A stretch of 64,000 nt of DNA. Source: Cladopsammia gracilis. Its lineage: Eukaryota > Cnidaria > Anthozoa > Scleractinia > Dendrophylliidae. The stretch covers positions 62,001 through 126,000 of the forward strand of contig JAJGOT010000497.1 in the NCBI GenBank assembly GCA_022457155.1, written 5' to 3'. The notes below the pieces were generated by a model, which saw only the letters and a list, made by a program, of their open reading frames with translations, did no database searches and was not told the DNA's origin. Positions 47,622-59,200 of the stretch are shown here, one piece after another; position 1 is the first letter of the stretch, and each line of letters begins with the position of its first letter. The position numbers were made by a program, and so were the translations under genes.

Positions 47622-47908
47622 TAGAGCGGTTTTCAATTGAGTGTCGTAGAAACAAAACCAAAGTAATTAATCTGACCAATCACAGAACTCGCATACAATC
47701 CGATGAACCAATCAGAACTCGAACCAAAAACATGTAGCCGGCGCCAAGCGCGGGAAAACGCGCGCGAGCAAGTCACGATTGGTTTTGGTTTTACTTCTGA
47801 TTGGTTAATAAAGTGGCGCGAGATTTTTTAGTCAATCACAAAGCATAGCAATTCAAAAACCATGGCGATTGCGAAATTAGTTTTGACACAATTAAAAAGC
47901 GCTCTATA
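47622..47908. mobile_element. MITE, TTTTCAATTGAGTGTCG family, copy 3
   Basis: Left end GTAGAGCGGTTTTCAATTGAGTGTCG, right end ACACAATTAAAAAGCGCTCTATAG, same interior as 26057-26346. It lies just downstream of MANBA. Related fragments continue to about 48070. Confidence 0.82.
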
Positions 47909-48371
47909 GTGGTTTGGTTTTCGATTAAGTATCTAAAGTCGTAATCGCGCCAACTGCTCGCACGCATTTTCCCGCGCTTAGCGCCGGCTGCATTAATTTG
48001 CTTGAGCTTCGTGTTCTAATATTGTTTCGTTAGATTGTCTAAGTCTGTTTGTGATTGGTTAGAGTGATTTCTTTGGTTTGGTTTCACAACATTTAAATGA
48101 AAAACACTCTGCCTGTCAGCTACAAATTGGAGGGAACTGAGTCCAGGTCAGACTTTAAAATCAATCAAACCGCAATAATTTGGAAAAGAGAAATAGAAAA
48201 CAATATGTTAGAAATAGAAACTTTCGTTTTTGAGAATGATTTTGTAATTTCTATAATATATTAATAATACAACTATTTGCCGCAGTAGGCTTGATATATG
48301 CCCTCGCCAATAATAATGGTGAAATAAATTGAGCTGTCTCATTGTTTTAAACCCACACTGGGAGGAAGGGG

Positions 48372-48534
48372 GATTTATATATGCAGCTATTTCAATTAAC
48401 GTTGTCGGATGAAAAAGGCGAAAAGCCAAGACCGCGAGGTAGTATGGGATTTTTATGCAATGCTATTTACCCTAACCCATACTATCTTGCGGTCTTGGCT
48501 TTAAGCTTTTATCCGACAACGTTAATTGAAATAG

Positions 48535-48588
<54 letters not shown>
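48372..48588. repeat. Foldback MITE followed by (TA)n microsatellite
   Basis: Arms ATGCAGCTATTTCAATTAACG...GCCAAGACCGC and GCGGTCTTGGCTTT...CGTTAATTGAAATAGCTGTA, then (TA)25 or so at about 48538-48588, directly abutting the palindrome at 48588. Confidence 0.85.
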
Positions 48589-48591
<3 letters not shown>

Positions 48592-48629
48592 TTTGTAGAG
48601 ATGGATTACTTGGTCGAAGACATTTATTC

Positions 48630-48677
48630 ACTGCTACTCAGAGTTTCATGCTTCTTACGAAGCAATCATCAGGCAAC
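48630..48677 (-). ncRNA. Type I hammerhead ribozyme candidate, left arm
   Basis: Exact reverse-complement copy of the motif at 48947-48994, so it would be made from minus-strand transcripts. Same stems and same GUA triplet. Confidence 0.65.
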
Positions 48678-48946
48678 TGCCTACCATAACGGATACATAG
48701 AATACATACAAAATTTGAAATTACAGAACAATACCTAATGGCGTGACTTGCGGAGATATGATTGGTTAACTAAACGAATAAAAAACTAAAAAAATTAAAA
48801 AAAAAAAACTAAATAAAACTAAATAAATTCCTGTTGAAAACTGTATTCGTTTAGTTAACCAATCATATCTCCGCAAGTCACGCCATTAGGTATTGTTCTG
48901 TAATTTCAAATTTTGTATGTATTCTATGTATCCGTTATGGTAGGCA

Positions 48947-48994
48947 GTTGCCTGATGATTGCTTCGTAAGAAGCATGAAACTCTGAGTAGCAGT
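48947..48994 (+). ncRNA. Type I hammerhead ribozyme candidate, right arm
   Basis: CUGAUGA at 48952-48958, stem II UGCUUC/GAAGCA (48960-48965 with 48970-48975) with a GUAA tetraloop, GAAA at 48977-48980, stem III ACUC/GAGU with a one-base loop, cleavage triplet GUA ending at 48989, stem I GCAGU (48990-48994) with GUUGC (48947-48951), including two G-U pairs. The first stem II position is U-U rather than G-C, which may weaken activity. Hammerheads with very short stem III are known from Penelope-like elements. Confidence 0.65.
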
Positions 48995-49102
48995 GAATAA
49001 ATGTCTTCGACCAAGTAATCCATCTCTACAAATCTACATATCGCTCTAGTTTATCTATTGAGCACTTTTATAGCTGATGAAGTCTTCAATTCATTATTTT
49101 AT

Positions 49103-49139
<37 letters not shown>

Positions 49140-49215
49140 TATTTGGCTACATCGCAAGAAGCATTCTAAAAACACTTGTAAGCTAAAGCCTGGTTCCCAT
49201 GTAGTTGTTATAGCC

Positions 49216-49369
49216 CTTTTCGCGGTTAACCTTTCTCATTTGCATTACAATAAAATCCAACATGATTGCGAGACAATTTCGGGCAGAAACTACAAAATTG
49301 CCCGAAATTGTCTCGCAACCACGTTGATTTTTATTGTAATGCAAATGAGAAAGGTTAACCGCGAAAAGG
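49216..49369. repeat. Foldback MITE
   Basis: CCTTTTCGCGGTTAACCTTT...TTTCGGGCA, inverted to TGCCCGAAATT...AAAGGTTAACCGCGAAAAGG, arms about 70 bp. Confidence 0.82.
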
Positions 49370-49793
49370 TTAATTTAAATCTTATTTTCTTATGCACTCT
49401 CTTATGCACGATTAGCTCTAGCTATTTGGATGCTCCAAACTCACAAATTCTACATGTTAATTTTTTTCTTTGGTTTTTCTTTTCTTTATCTATAATTTAG
49501 TTTTTCTATCATTTCTTTTTCCTTTTTTGTAAAGATCTTGTGTGGGTTGAAATAAAATATTGTTGTTGTTGTTGTTGTTAAAAATATTGTTGTAGCCTTT
49601 TATGGTCCTCAGTACATATGTAAATGTAAAAGGCATTGGCTACCGAGCGTATTCGCTCAGTTCGTTTTTTCTGTGACCACAACGGGTCGTTTGACACACT
49701 GGCCACCGAGCATAATTTGCTCAGTTCAGTTTGTTTGTCACAGATCAGAGCAAATCGGCTCAACTCGTGATTCGGTTTGTGGGTCGTTTTATG

Positions 49794-49940
49794 TAGCCTG
49801 TGAACAGGCTTCTTTTTGGGGAATTGGGTTAAGTTAAAATCGGTGAGCGAAGCGGACTTCCTTAGTCCGCGCTCAGCTCGCTTCGATCGCCGATTTTAAC
49901 CTAACCCAATTCCCCAAAAAGAAGCCTGTTCACAGGCTAG
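49794..49940. repeat. Foldback MITE
   Basis: TAGCCTGTGAACAGGCTTCT...AAAATCGG, inverted to CCGATTTTAACC...AGAAGCCTGTTCACAGGCTA. A fragment of the same family (CTATTCACAGGCTAG, AGCGAAGC) is at about 46655-46762. Confidence 0.82.
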
Positions 49941-50217
49941 TTTTATGTCGCTTCTTTCGCATGATTTGCAACCAACGATGCTTTGAAAGAAAAGACCGAA
50001 CAACTCCTTTAGTAACGCGGTAGCAAAGCGGTTGTACAAATTATACTAACCAAATACAGAAAGTTAAAAACTTGTCCTTCACGAACACGCCAAGCCTTTG
50101 GAAGAGCTCGCGAAGAGCAAGCACGTGTTTGAGCCAGCGTTGTAATGGCCAGCTGTGCTGTTAAACCGCATGAAAGCGAGGCAAATGTTCCACTAACACA
50201 CGTCCAACTCGTACCCA

Positions 50218-50548
50218 GGGCCTTCTCCGCTTTTTCAAATTCAAAATGGCGGATCGAGCGGAGAAGACCCTGGACAAGCTAAGGCGCCAAAATACTCCAA
50301 GAATCGTGAAGTATTTTGTCACGTGACACACAATGAAATCGTGTTTTCAGAGGTTATTTTCAGTGATTAGCAGCCGTGTTTGTTTTCTGGTTATCTGAAG
50401 CTGTTGTTCAAATGAAACGAAGACACTTCATCATGTCAGCGCGACAAAATACTCCATGATTTTTGGAGTATTTTGGCAGTCTTGAGTCTTCTCCGCCCGA
50501 CCCGCCATTTTGAATTGAACAAAGCGGAGAAAGCCCTGGGGACGAGGT
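50218..50548. mobile_element. Foldback element, CAGGGCCTTCTCCGCTTT family
   Basis: Ends CCAGGGCCTTCTCCGCTTTT and CAAAGCGGAGAAAGCCCTGG, inner arms AAAATGGCGG / CCGCCATTTT and CAAAATACTCCA in both orientations. A related, eroded copy is at 6230-6560. Confidence 0.8.
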
Positions 50549-50582
50549 TGACACACGTCGAGAACCAAACCGGTATCTGAGT

Positions 50583-50883
50583 TAAGGCCCGTTTACACAG
50601 GCGATTTTTTTGTGCAATTTTTCTCGCACTTGTCGATGCAATTTTTGTCGCGCGCAAGTTACGGGCGGCGATTTCAGTGCGATTTGGGTGCGATTTGTCG
50701 CGCGATGTCGCAACAAGGCGATGTCGCAACTTGGCGGCGATTTTTGGAAAATCACAGCAAATCAAAGCAAATGTCGCGCCCGAATCGGAAAGGAAATCGC
50801 CGCTAGTTTAAACTTGCGACAAAAGTTGCATCGAAGAGTGCGACAAAAATCGCATCAAAAATCGCATGTGTAAACGGGCCTTT
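50583..50883. mobile_element. TIR MITE, AAGGCCCGTTTACAC family, copy 4
   Basis: Ends TAAGGCCCGTTTACACAGGC and GCATGTGTAAACGGGCCTTTA, interior CGATTT/AAATCG words as in the copies at 11802, 35083 and 35658. Confidence 0.88.
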
Positions 50884-50999
50884 AAGTAGGACTGCTGCGG
50901 GCGTAGCGAGCAGCAAATAATGACTTGGACTACCTCAAAACGATCGAAATCGGTTCAATCTAAGGGAAACCCTTTCACATCGCAGGGTTCTTTCCAAAA

Positions 51000-52880
51000 A
51001 GTGTTAATCCATACTTCGCTTTCTTCCTTGACGAAATTGCAAAGCTGTATGTGTAATCATAGGCTTACCATCCTTTATTCATGACTGCTAAACTGAACGC
51101 CCGATATTTCGCCCGTTTTATCTCACTTCTGTCCCGGTTATATCAGCCCTTGGATCTCCGAGGATCCCGCCGAGGATATACTTCGAACAGTTCGAGAGAA
51201 TTTCCGAGAACTGGAAAAGGAAAGTTCCTTTTAAGTCATGCAGATACCACGCAGCTGTTGTAGCTCTTTACAACTTAAAACTAAATGCAAGGCTGATCGG
51301 ACAGCAAAAAGGGTATTTTATTGCCCAATATTAAAGGCAAAACTAACCTTCATCAGGGGACCAAGTTTGGCGGGTTTGCACCCAAGGGAGTTATTTGTTG
51401 CTTTCTGATTGGCTGGAGTTTTCGGCCAAGTGTGTTGTTGACCTTTCCTTGGCGACCAGGCCTTGAGCGGGTTCGTGATTGCTTGACCGACGCTCGCGGT
51501 GTTTCTTCGAGAAATTTTCATTTGCGGAAATAAGTAACGAACGAACGAGCAAGCGATCTACCGGGACAGCAAAGAAGGTACGAACTGATTTTCGTAGTTA
51601 TTGAATTCCTATAAGCTTATATTTATGCTTTTGTGCAGTGAAGATACCCCGACCAAAATGGCGTCCCTATGATAAGCCGGTTACAATGGCCGCAAATCGT
51701 TTGCAATTCGAAACAATAATAAACGCTGTAAGCGACGTTATGCAAAGTTTAAGAAATTTTAGAATCGAATTAACTACCAGCTTTCTGATACGCTATAATA
51801 ACTAATTTTGTGAGCAGATGCATGCGTCTCAGACCGGCCGGCCTTTTGATCGCATGGAACAACAGTATCAATGCAAAAATTGTTGTCGGTTTTACGTTGC
51901 GCGCTTTACTGCGAGTGCAGTCACAATAATCTTTAATGTTTTACGTTACTTGCATTTCGACTCCCAAGCTCATAAGGAATAAGCGATTTTTCTTCTAAAC
52001 GTTTTCATCATTTAGATTATTGCGTGCCAGTACACAACCGAGAAACCACAACCGATGATTGAGCTGGCCAAGTTTGTTTGAGTGTCAACACGTGGACACG
52101 CATTTAACACAGCATGAAACAGAAAATCATCTTCCACGTACAAATTTAATCGTCTCTGGGACGAAAACTTTTTCCCATTTGGGTTGATTTGTAGTTTTAA
52201 TTTCCTCTGGTTGAAAGCAATATACAAAACAAATCTTTCATCAATATATATAAAGCTTACAATAAATCGTTTATATTGAACAATGTAGTATAACACGCTT
52301 TGTCTCTATATATTTAATAGTTCAACGAGATAATATTTGTTTGTGCCTTGCAGTTTCTGTTAAAATGCAACTTAAATCATGTTTTAATGGATGTTAAATT
52401 GTCAAAACTACACATTTGGGAAAAGGATTGTTAATAACATTACATGTACATGTACATTTTTGGGCATAAAACTGATTTATTTTATTTCATATAACAATAG
52501 GTAAGGTTACTTTAAATATACACCTCATTCAGGGCACACAACAAATGCAGCATCCTTTTTTAACTTTATTTTATGGGGGGTTAACTCTCCATACTAGTTA
52601 ATTTCATGATTGATTGTTTTTGGCCCCCCTTTGAAACTTTATCCTCTTAAGTTTTCCCCACCCCAGACACACCCCCATTTTTTGTCTCATTTGTTCAGGG
52701 CTTCTATCAGTCACACAGCCCTAAACAAGAAATAACATGTACAGTGTACTCCCGCTATCTTACACACCAGCTGTCTTGAATCCCCCACTATCTTAAACTA
52801 AAACCTGTTTCCCTTGGTTGTGATAACTGTTTTTCAGTCATTTACTGTCTACATGTACATGTATCTCGAAGAAAGTGTGA
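51000..52880. other. Region upstream of NNT, possible promoter and 5'UTR exon
   Basis: No coding recognised. A donor-like AAAGAAG|GTACGA near 51577 could end an untranslated first exon spliced to 53217, which would put the NNT promoter near 51400-51550. This rests only on a splice-like motif. Confidence 0.25.
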
Positions 52881-52887
52881 CTTCCTA

Positions 52888-53132
52888 GGCCCGGTTGTTC
52901 GGAAGCTGATTAACGCTAATCCCTGATTAAAAGTTAATCAAGGGTTTTATTTCTCTGTTAAAATTTGTTTTCAAAAGGTCGTTACACGCTACATGTAGTA
53001 GTAAAAACAAGTTAAAGTCGAAACTAAAGGGCAGAAAACTTAGGAAAATTTTCAATTGTTGAGTGGTTTAACTGGATTCAAAATTGACGCTAATCCTGGG
53101 TTAGCTTAATTGTACTTTGAACAACCCGGCCC
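52888..53132. mobile_element. TIR element, GGCCCGGTTGTTCGGAAG ends
   Basis: Ends GGCCCGGTTGTTC and GAACAACCCGGCC with internal GATTAACGCTAATCC / GACGCTAATCCTGGGTTAGC. It resembles the 78-225 family in its termini but not inside. It ends 84 bp before the NNT coding exon. Confidence 0.75.
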
Positions 53133-53229
53133 TAGCCTGTAGTCTAAATTAACACCCTAATGTGGTAATTGACTTCTGCTATAAATGTGTTTCTCTTTTT
53201 TACATCTTCACCCCAGACCCTGCATTGAA

Positions 53230-56200
53230 ATGTTGTTGAGAGCTGGCCTCAGTGTGGCCAGACGATTTCATGGACAGTCATTAGTTGGTATGTTACAATT
53301 TAAGCTGATTAAGAGGGCTTAAGATTTGAAGAAGCTGGCTCAACAAGGATAGTAGTCAGTCATAAAACAAAGGAAGCCTTACAGGCTTGTTGTCTTTTAG
53401 TTGTTTTCAAACTCTGAGTAGCTGTTTATCTTTACTTAAGTTGCCAGCTGTAATAGCCATTTGCCAGCTACTTATGATAGCTCTGGGGTAGGGCCACTTG
53501 AACGTACAGTACATTGTATGTAGTTATGCCATGAAATATCCAATGCTTGCCCCTTCATGGGTGTTTTTTGGTTTATCCCCCTCCCCCACCCCTCTGGAAG
53601 GTCTAGTTTAGCTTCATACTTTTGTTTTTAAGCCTTGTCATTCAAGACCCCCTTCCCCGTACAGTCATGTAGCTGTACAAAATGGTTTCAATTTGAACGA
53701 AGACCAAATAAAAAGGTAGATAAAACCACTTACTAGTAATCAGATTAAGGTACATAGTAGCAGCTCCTTAGCTCTTCTTGCTGCTGTAAAAATCTTAAAA
53801 CCGTTTTTGTTTTTCAGGAACCAAGAGTGTATTAGGTAGCTATGGAAGAATCACTTGTTCACCAAAGTGTTCCACTTTTAAGGTACATTCTCACATACCA
53901 CAGTTTGTTAATTTAACTAAATACACTGAATACCAGACAAACTTCTGGATCAAATGCTCAAAAAATTGTAGAGATAATGTGTGCCCTATTTGAAATCTTC
54001 CATTTAAAATTATATGCTTTGAATTACTTTACAACATACACTGTGCAAGACATCTACATCATGTACAGCAATGTAGGTCTTGTAACAATAAATTATTAAT
54101 TAATTAATTAATACATGTATGTAGAAGCCTGTCTTGTGATACAATGTACATAAATGACAGTATGGCCCTATTTTGAAGTAAAGCTGTTATTACATGAATA
54201 CGTATTGAAATTATTAACCCATTCAATCCTGCGTGATTTCTCAGTTTTTAAACAAATCAATGCAGATCAAGGAACGATAATGAAATGAGCAATGCGCACA
54301 AGAATAAGAACAAACACAGACTTAAAAAAAAGCATATTCTCAATCTAAAATTATTAGTGTCAACGATTTTCAAAAAAAAAAAACATTAGTTGTGTAAGAA
54401 AAATAGCCAGAAAAACTGACTTGAAAGTCTAAATATAAAAAATTATGCAGACATTTTGGATTTTGCGATGCGAGAAAAATATATAACTGTTTACAAAAGA
54501 TCTCTTTCCAGACCAATTACCCAAATAACAAACACAGGAAAAAGGACAACAAATTCTTTCAGTTGAAAGTTTTATTCAAATATTTATTAGAATATTCTCA
54601 AAAGCAAAACGTGTTTAATAATCGCATCAAGGAAATTGTCCACGCAAGAAAATTGGCTAAGTATGTGATGAATGATTGTGGCCAAGTTTTCTAACAATTT
54701 CTCAAAAAATACTGATAACACAAAGAAACAGTCAAAGAAATGTTTCTTAAGAAGTAAATCCACATTCAAAAATGTTATTTTTCTTTACCGTAGTTTTCCA
54801 GGAAAGCTTGAAAATTCTTAGAAAAGTCTGCCGTTTCGAGTGTGAATTCTTCAGGAAAACATGCCCTCACTTTGGGGTAAATGGATGGTGATCCTTAAAG
54901 GATGATTTTATCGCTTTCAGCTCTCTTTCTACCACTTCAAAACCACATAAAAATCTTCTTAAGGACTTTTTCTTTCTATTTCAGAGGCTTAAAAGGCATG
55001 TTTTCATCCCGGTTATGCAAAATGAACATCTGAAAAATAGAAGCCTGGAGTTTATGAGCAGCCATATTTGTTTGAAATCTGATAAGTTCTTCTCCGAGTG
55101 ACAAACAGCCTCTCTCTAATCCCCCTAAAACCCAAACATATGCACAGAAGATGGATTCTGATTGGTTTAACCTTCCTGAAGCCTTTTATAACAATAGAGG
55201 ACCAAAAGAACTTTCTAGGGGAGGCAGGGGCAAGCTCGCATACATGTCATGCAGATAATCATGAGTGATTTACGGCCGGTTTTGGCCAGTGTACATGTAG
55301 GAGTGAATGGGTTAAACTTACATTTGTACCAGCAACTAAACTTACATTATTTTAGTAAAAGCAAACTGAGCACATAATGTTTGAATTTCAGAAGTACAGT
55401 AACTTTTTTGGTCAGTGTTCTGAGATTTGTGTTGGGGTAGCTGACAATTGCTCCATTGTTGTAAAAACTTACAAATATGAGCTGTAATTAGCTTTGAATC
55501 CAATTAAAGATACATTTACATGTGTATGAAGACATACATTGTATCATATAAATATTGTCTTAATTACACTGTAGTTCTAATTGATTTATGTTTTAGGATC
55601 CTCATTTCTATCCCAAACTTCTGGCTGGAACTGTCAGATTTTGTTCCAATGAGGCTAAAGGTAAGAAACCTGCTCTGGCTATTATGGTACATGTACTTTT
55701 ACTTTGAGTCCTGTTTGTCCAGATTTTTGGTGGAATTTGGGTATATGTATGTGCTTGCAGCTGGCCTGCGCTATCATCATCATCAGCAGAAGTTGTGCAC
55801 TGATTGAAGGTTGTGATAAATTTGTTATTTGTAACAATGCACCGCAAAAGCACTGATTAGATTCAAACAAGCTGTACTATTTACTCTAAAGCCTGATAAA
55901 CTGTACAGTGACTGTACACTGTACGTGTATACTGGTATATACCAGGTTCAAGTAATTTGCTATTGTGTGCAAAACATGTTTAAACATGTAAACTCTGAGT
56001 GCCAGATCTAATACTATACTATAGGTAAAATTGTGATAAGAGGGAAGAAGTAGATTGTGATTATTTTTTGTTTAATTTTTACAGATAAGTCTGCACCAGA
56101 ATCAGTGACTGGTGTGCCATATGGCCAGCTGACAATTGGTGTTCCAAAAGAAATCCATGAAGGAGAGAGACGGGTGGCTTTGTCCCCTGATGCTGCTAAG

Positions 56201-59200
56201 AAGTTGATCAAAGAAGGGTTTAACATCGTGGTTGAGGCTGGAGCTGGGACAGGAGCCAAGTTTCTTGATTCTGATTACATTGCCGCAGGGGCAGAAGTGA
56301 AGTCGGTGAAAGAGGCACTTGGTTCAGATATTGTTTTTAAGGTGAGAATGCTGACGGACTGAGGGTGTCAAACATGCTCTCCCTGTCTATTTGTAGTTGG
56401 GATAAAGAAAGTGTTGACTGTTCCAAAATACATCTTTACACACTGGACATGTTTTGTAAGATTTGATATGTGGTGTACATGTACATATGTATGTGGGGGA
56501 AGCTTGCTACTGACAGGTCTGGTATCAAGAAGGCATATAAACTGGCACATTTTTTGTTTTTGTTGTTGCTAGGCTTGTAGGTAGGCCACTTTTACAATTA
56601 AAGGGCTGAGAGCATAACCAACCTATGTTGAATTTTAGGCCTTTTTTATTTTTTCTTGCTCAGATTTGTCCATTTTTGGCATGTGATCTACAAATTAGTT
56701 TCAAAACATTCAGAGTTTTTTTCTTTTTTTTTTTCTGTCGTTTTCGAGAAATAACGTATGCAAAAAAAAACAGAGATATATAATTATCTCCATGTCTCCT
56801 GCTGAATCCGGCTTAAAAAAATGAATCCCAAAGTTTACCCAAATTTCTCGATTTTATGCTGATTTTTCACTTCAGATGACCAAGTTTGGGCCTGTGTCGC
56901 TAAATCCCACTAAAGAAAAAAAGAAAACCAAAAAAAACCAGTCAATCCTGAACCGAAGTTCATTCTCATTTTATCGCCAATAGTCAGCCACTTAGTTTCG
57001 CGCCATCTCCCTTACGGACCTCCTAGGAAGCACTCCTGGTCCTCCGCTGCTGGTTCATAGCCTTTGCCTGCCTTGCCCAATTTTGGCCGGCCAGCAAGAA
57101 CTCACTTCGAGCTGCCCAAAGCTGTATTTCAAGTGCTCGACCACAAATAGCAGACCCATCTGCCACTGTCGCAAAGCATGTTGGGTAATTCTACGGCAAA
57201 ACCGAAATGGACCTTCTCGCCCAAAAATTATAACCAAATAGTATGTCTGGAAGTACTTCGGATATAGGGCATTTCGACCACAGCACAGGATGGGAAATGA
57301 CTCACAACGCTGCCCCTTTTCTGATCCGAAATTATTCCAGACTTTCCCGTCGGCCCATCTTGTCCACAACGGCTCATTTTCACCTTGAGTGCTGAATTAG
57401 CACTATGGGCCGAGGCAACAAGGACACACACTCAATTTTTCGAGAAGGGGCCAGGGACTTAAGGATTTCTGGACTTCACGATGGCCTTCCATCACCACAT
57501 AGGCCTTAAACATGGCTTAAACCAGCACTCAACCACTGAGGTGTATGCTGTTCAGCCATGTTGTCTCCAGTAGTGAACATGTTCGATAAACCCGCCTTAA
57601 ATGGCCTTATGTTCATTCAGGTCGTTGCCACGGGTCAGGAGTTTTGTGGTCGCATATTCTCATGGCCAATCTGCTTTGAAATGGCGTTGAAATTGCGCTC
57701 TGAATGTACAGTCAAAGCACAGAGGGCCAGAACTCTGCTTTTTTCAGGTTAAATTAGTCAAATTTCTTAGGGTTAGTGCAAATTCAACAAGGGTTTGTGA
57801 TATTATTCATTGTACGATAAAATGAGGCAAATCTGAGCGAGAATAAAATAAAAAAAGAACTAAAGTTTGACATAGGTTGGTATGCTCTCAGCCCTTCAAT
57901 TAGGACTTATGATGTATGACCTGGATTTTATAGTTATACATGTACATGTAATCATTTCCATACAGGTACGACCACCCCAGAAAAACCAAGCTTCTGGTGT
58001 TCACGAGGTTGATCTTATGAAGGAAGGAAGCAAACTGGTCAGTTTCTTGTACCCAGCTCAGAACAAAGACTTGTTAGATGTCTTAGCGAAAAGAAAAATT
58101 ACAGCTTTTGGAGTGGATTGCATTCCTAGGATTAGCCGTGCTCAGACTTTTGATGCCTTGAGCTCCATGGCCAATATCGCAGGCTACAAGGCTGTCATTG
58201 AGGCTGCCAACTTGTTTGGGAGATTCTTTACTGGGCAGATCACTGCTGCAGGAAAAGTGCCACCGGCAAAGATTCTTGTAATTGGTAAATATAGCTTGCA
58301 TATCTTTGGTAGAAATTAGAAATACATGTATTTTCTTGGTAGAATTATTCTAATCAAATTAAATTTAGAAATATAATTGAAGGGCTGAGAATAACAAGGG
58401 GCTAAGTGACTTTTTGGGTGATTTTTCATTTTGCTTGAAAATTGTTAATTTCTCGCGTACAAGCTTGTTTTGGTGTCGTCATCATTGCCGAAGTGTCGAA
58501 TTGGCATTCACGTTAAGGAATTTGACAAATTTTACCTGCAAAAAGGAAGAGTTCTGGCCCTCTAGTGCTTTGACTGTACAATCCGACTGTAGTTCCCTCC
58601 AAAACTACAGCTAGAAGTTTCTAAACGACGCCATTACTAAAAGCAGATTGGTCGTGAGAATATGTGACTGCAGTACTCCTGACCCGCGCCAACGACCTGA
58701 ACAAACATAACGTTATTTAAGGTGGGCTTATCGATGGCGTTCGCCACTTGCGACAACATGGCTGTACAGCGAACAACTCAGTGGTTGAGCGCTAGTTTAA
58801 GCCATGTTTAAGGCCTGCTCGGCGATGGAAGGACATCATGAAGTCCGGAAATCCTTAAGTCTCTAGCACCTCTCAAAGAAACAAGTCGTGTGCCTTGTCG
58901 AACCTTGTGTCTAAAGCGCCATTTAGCGCTCATGGTGAAAAATGGACCTTGGTGGACAAGTACGAGCCGGCGGGAAAGTCTGCAATCATTTTGGTTCAAA
59001 AAGGGACAGCGTTGTGAATTGTGGCCCATTTGCCATCCCGTGGTCGAAATGCCCGATATTCGAAGTTCTTTCAGATTTGCCATAGAATTTCCCGACATGC
59101 TTTGCGACAGTGGCAGAGAGGCCTGCTATGCATGTTCGGGCGCTTGAAATACAGCTTTGCGCTGCTCGAAGTGAGTTCTTGCAAGGCAGGCAAAGGCTAT

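Larger units (their letters stand above)
48588..49036. repeat. 449-bp palindrome with 193-bp arms, a hammerhead in each arm
   Basis: Left arm 48588-48780 and right arm 48844-49036 are, by eye, exact inverted copies; the 63-bp spacer is A-rich. Each arm carries a hammerhead-like motif, pointing outward from the centre. Probably two head-to-head terminal segments of a Penelope-like or retrozyme-type element. Confidence 0.88.

Noticed and set aside
51321..51533. Possible upstream coding exon of NNT
   Set aside because: The peptide is not NNT-like, and the NNT presequence already starts with its own ATG at 53230.
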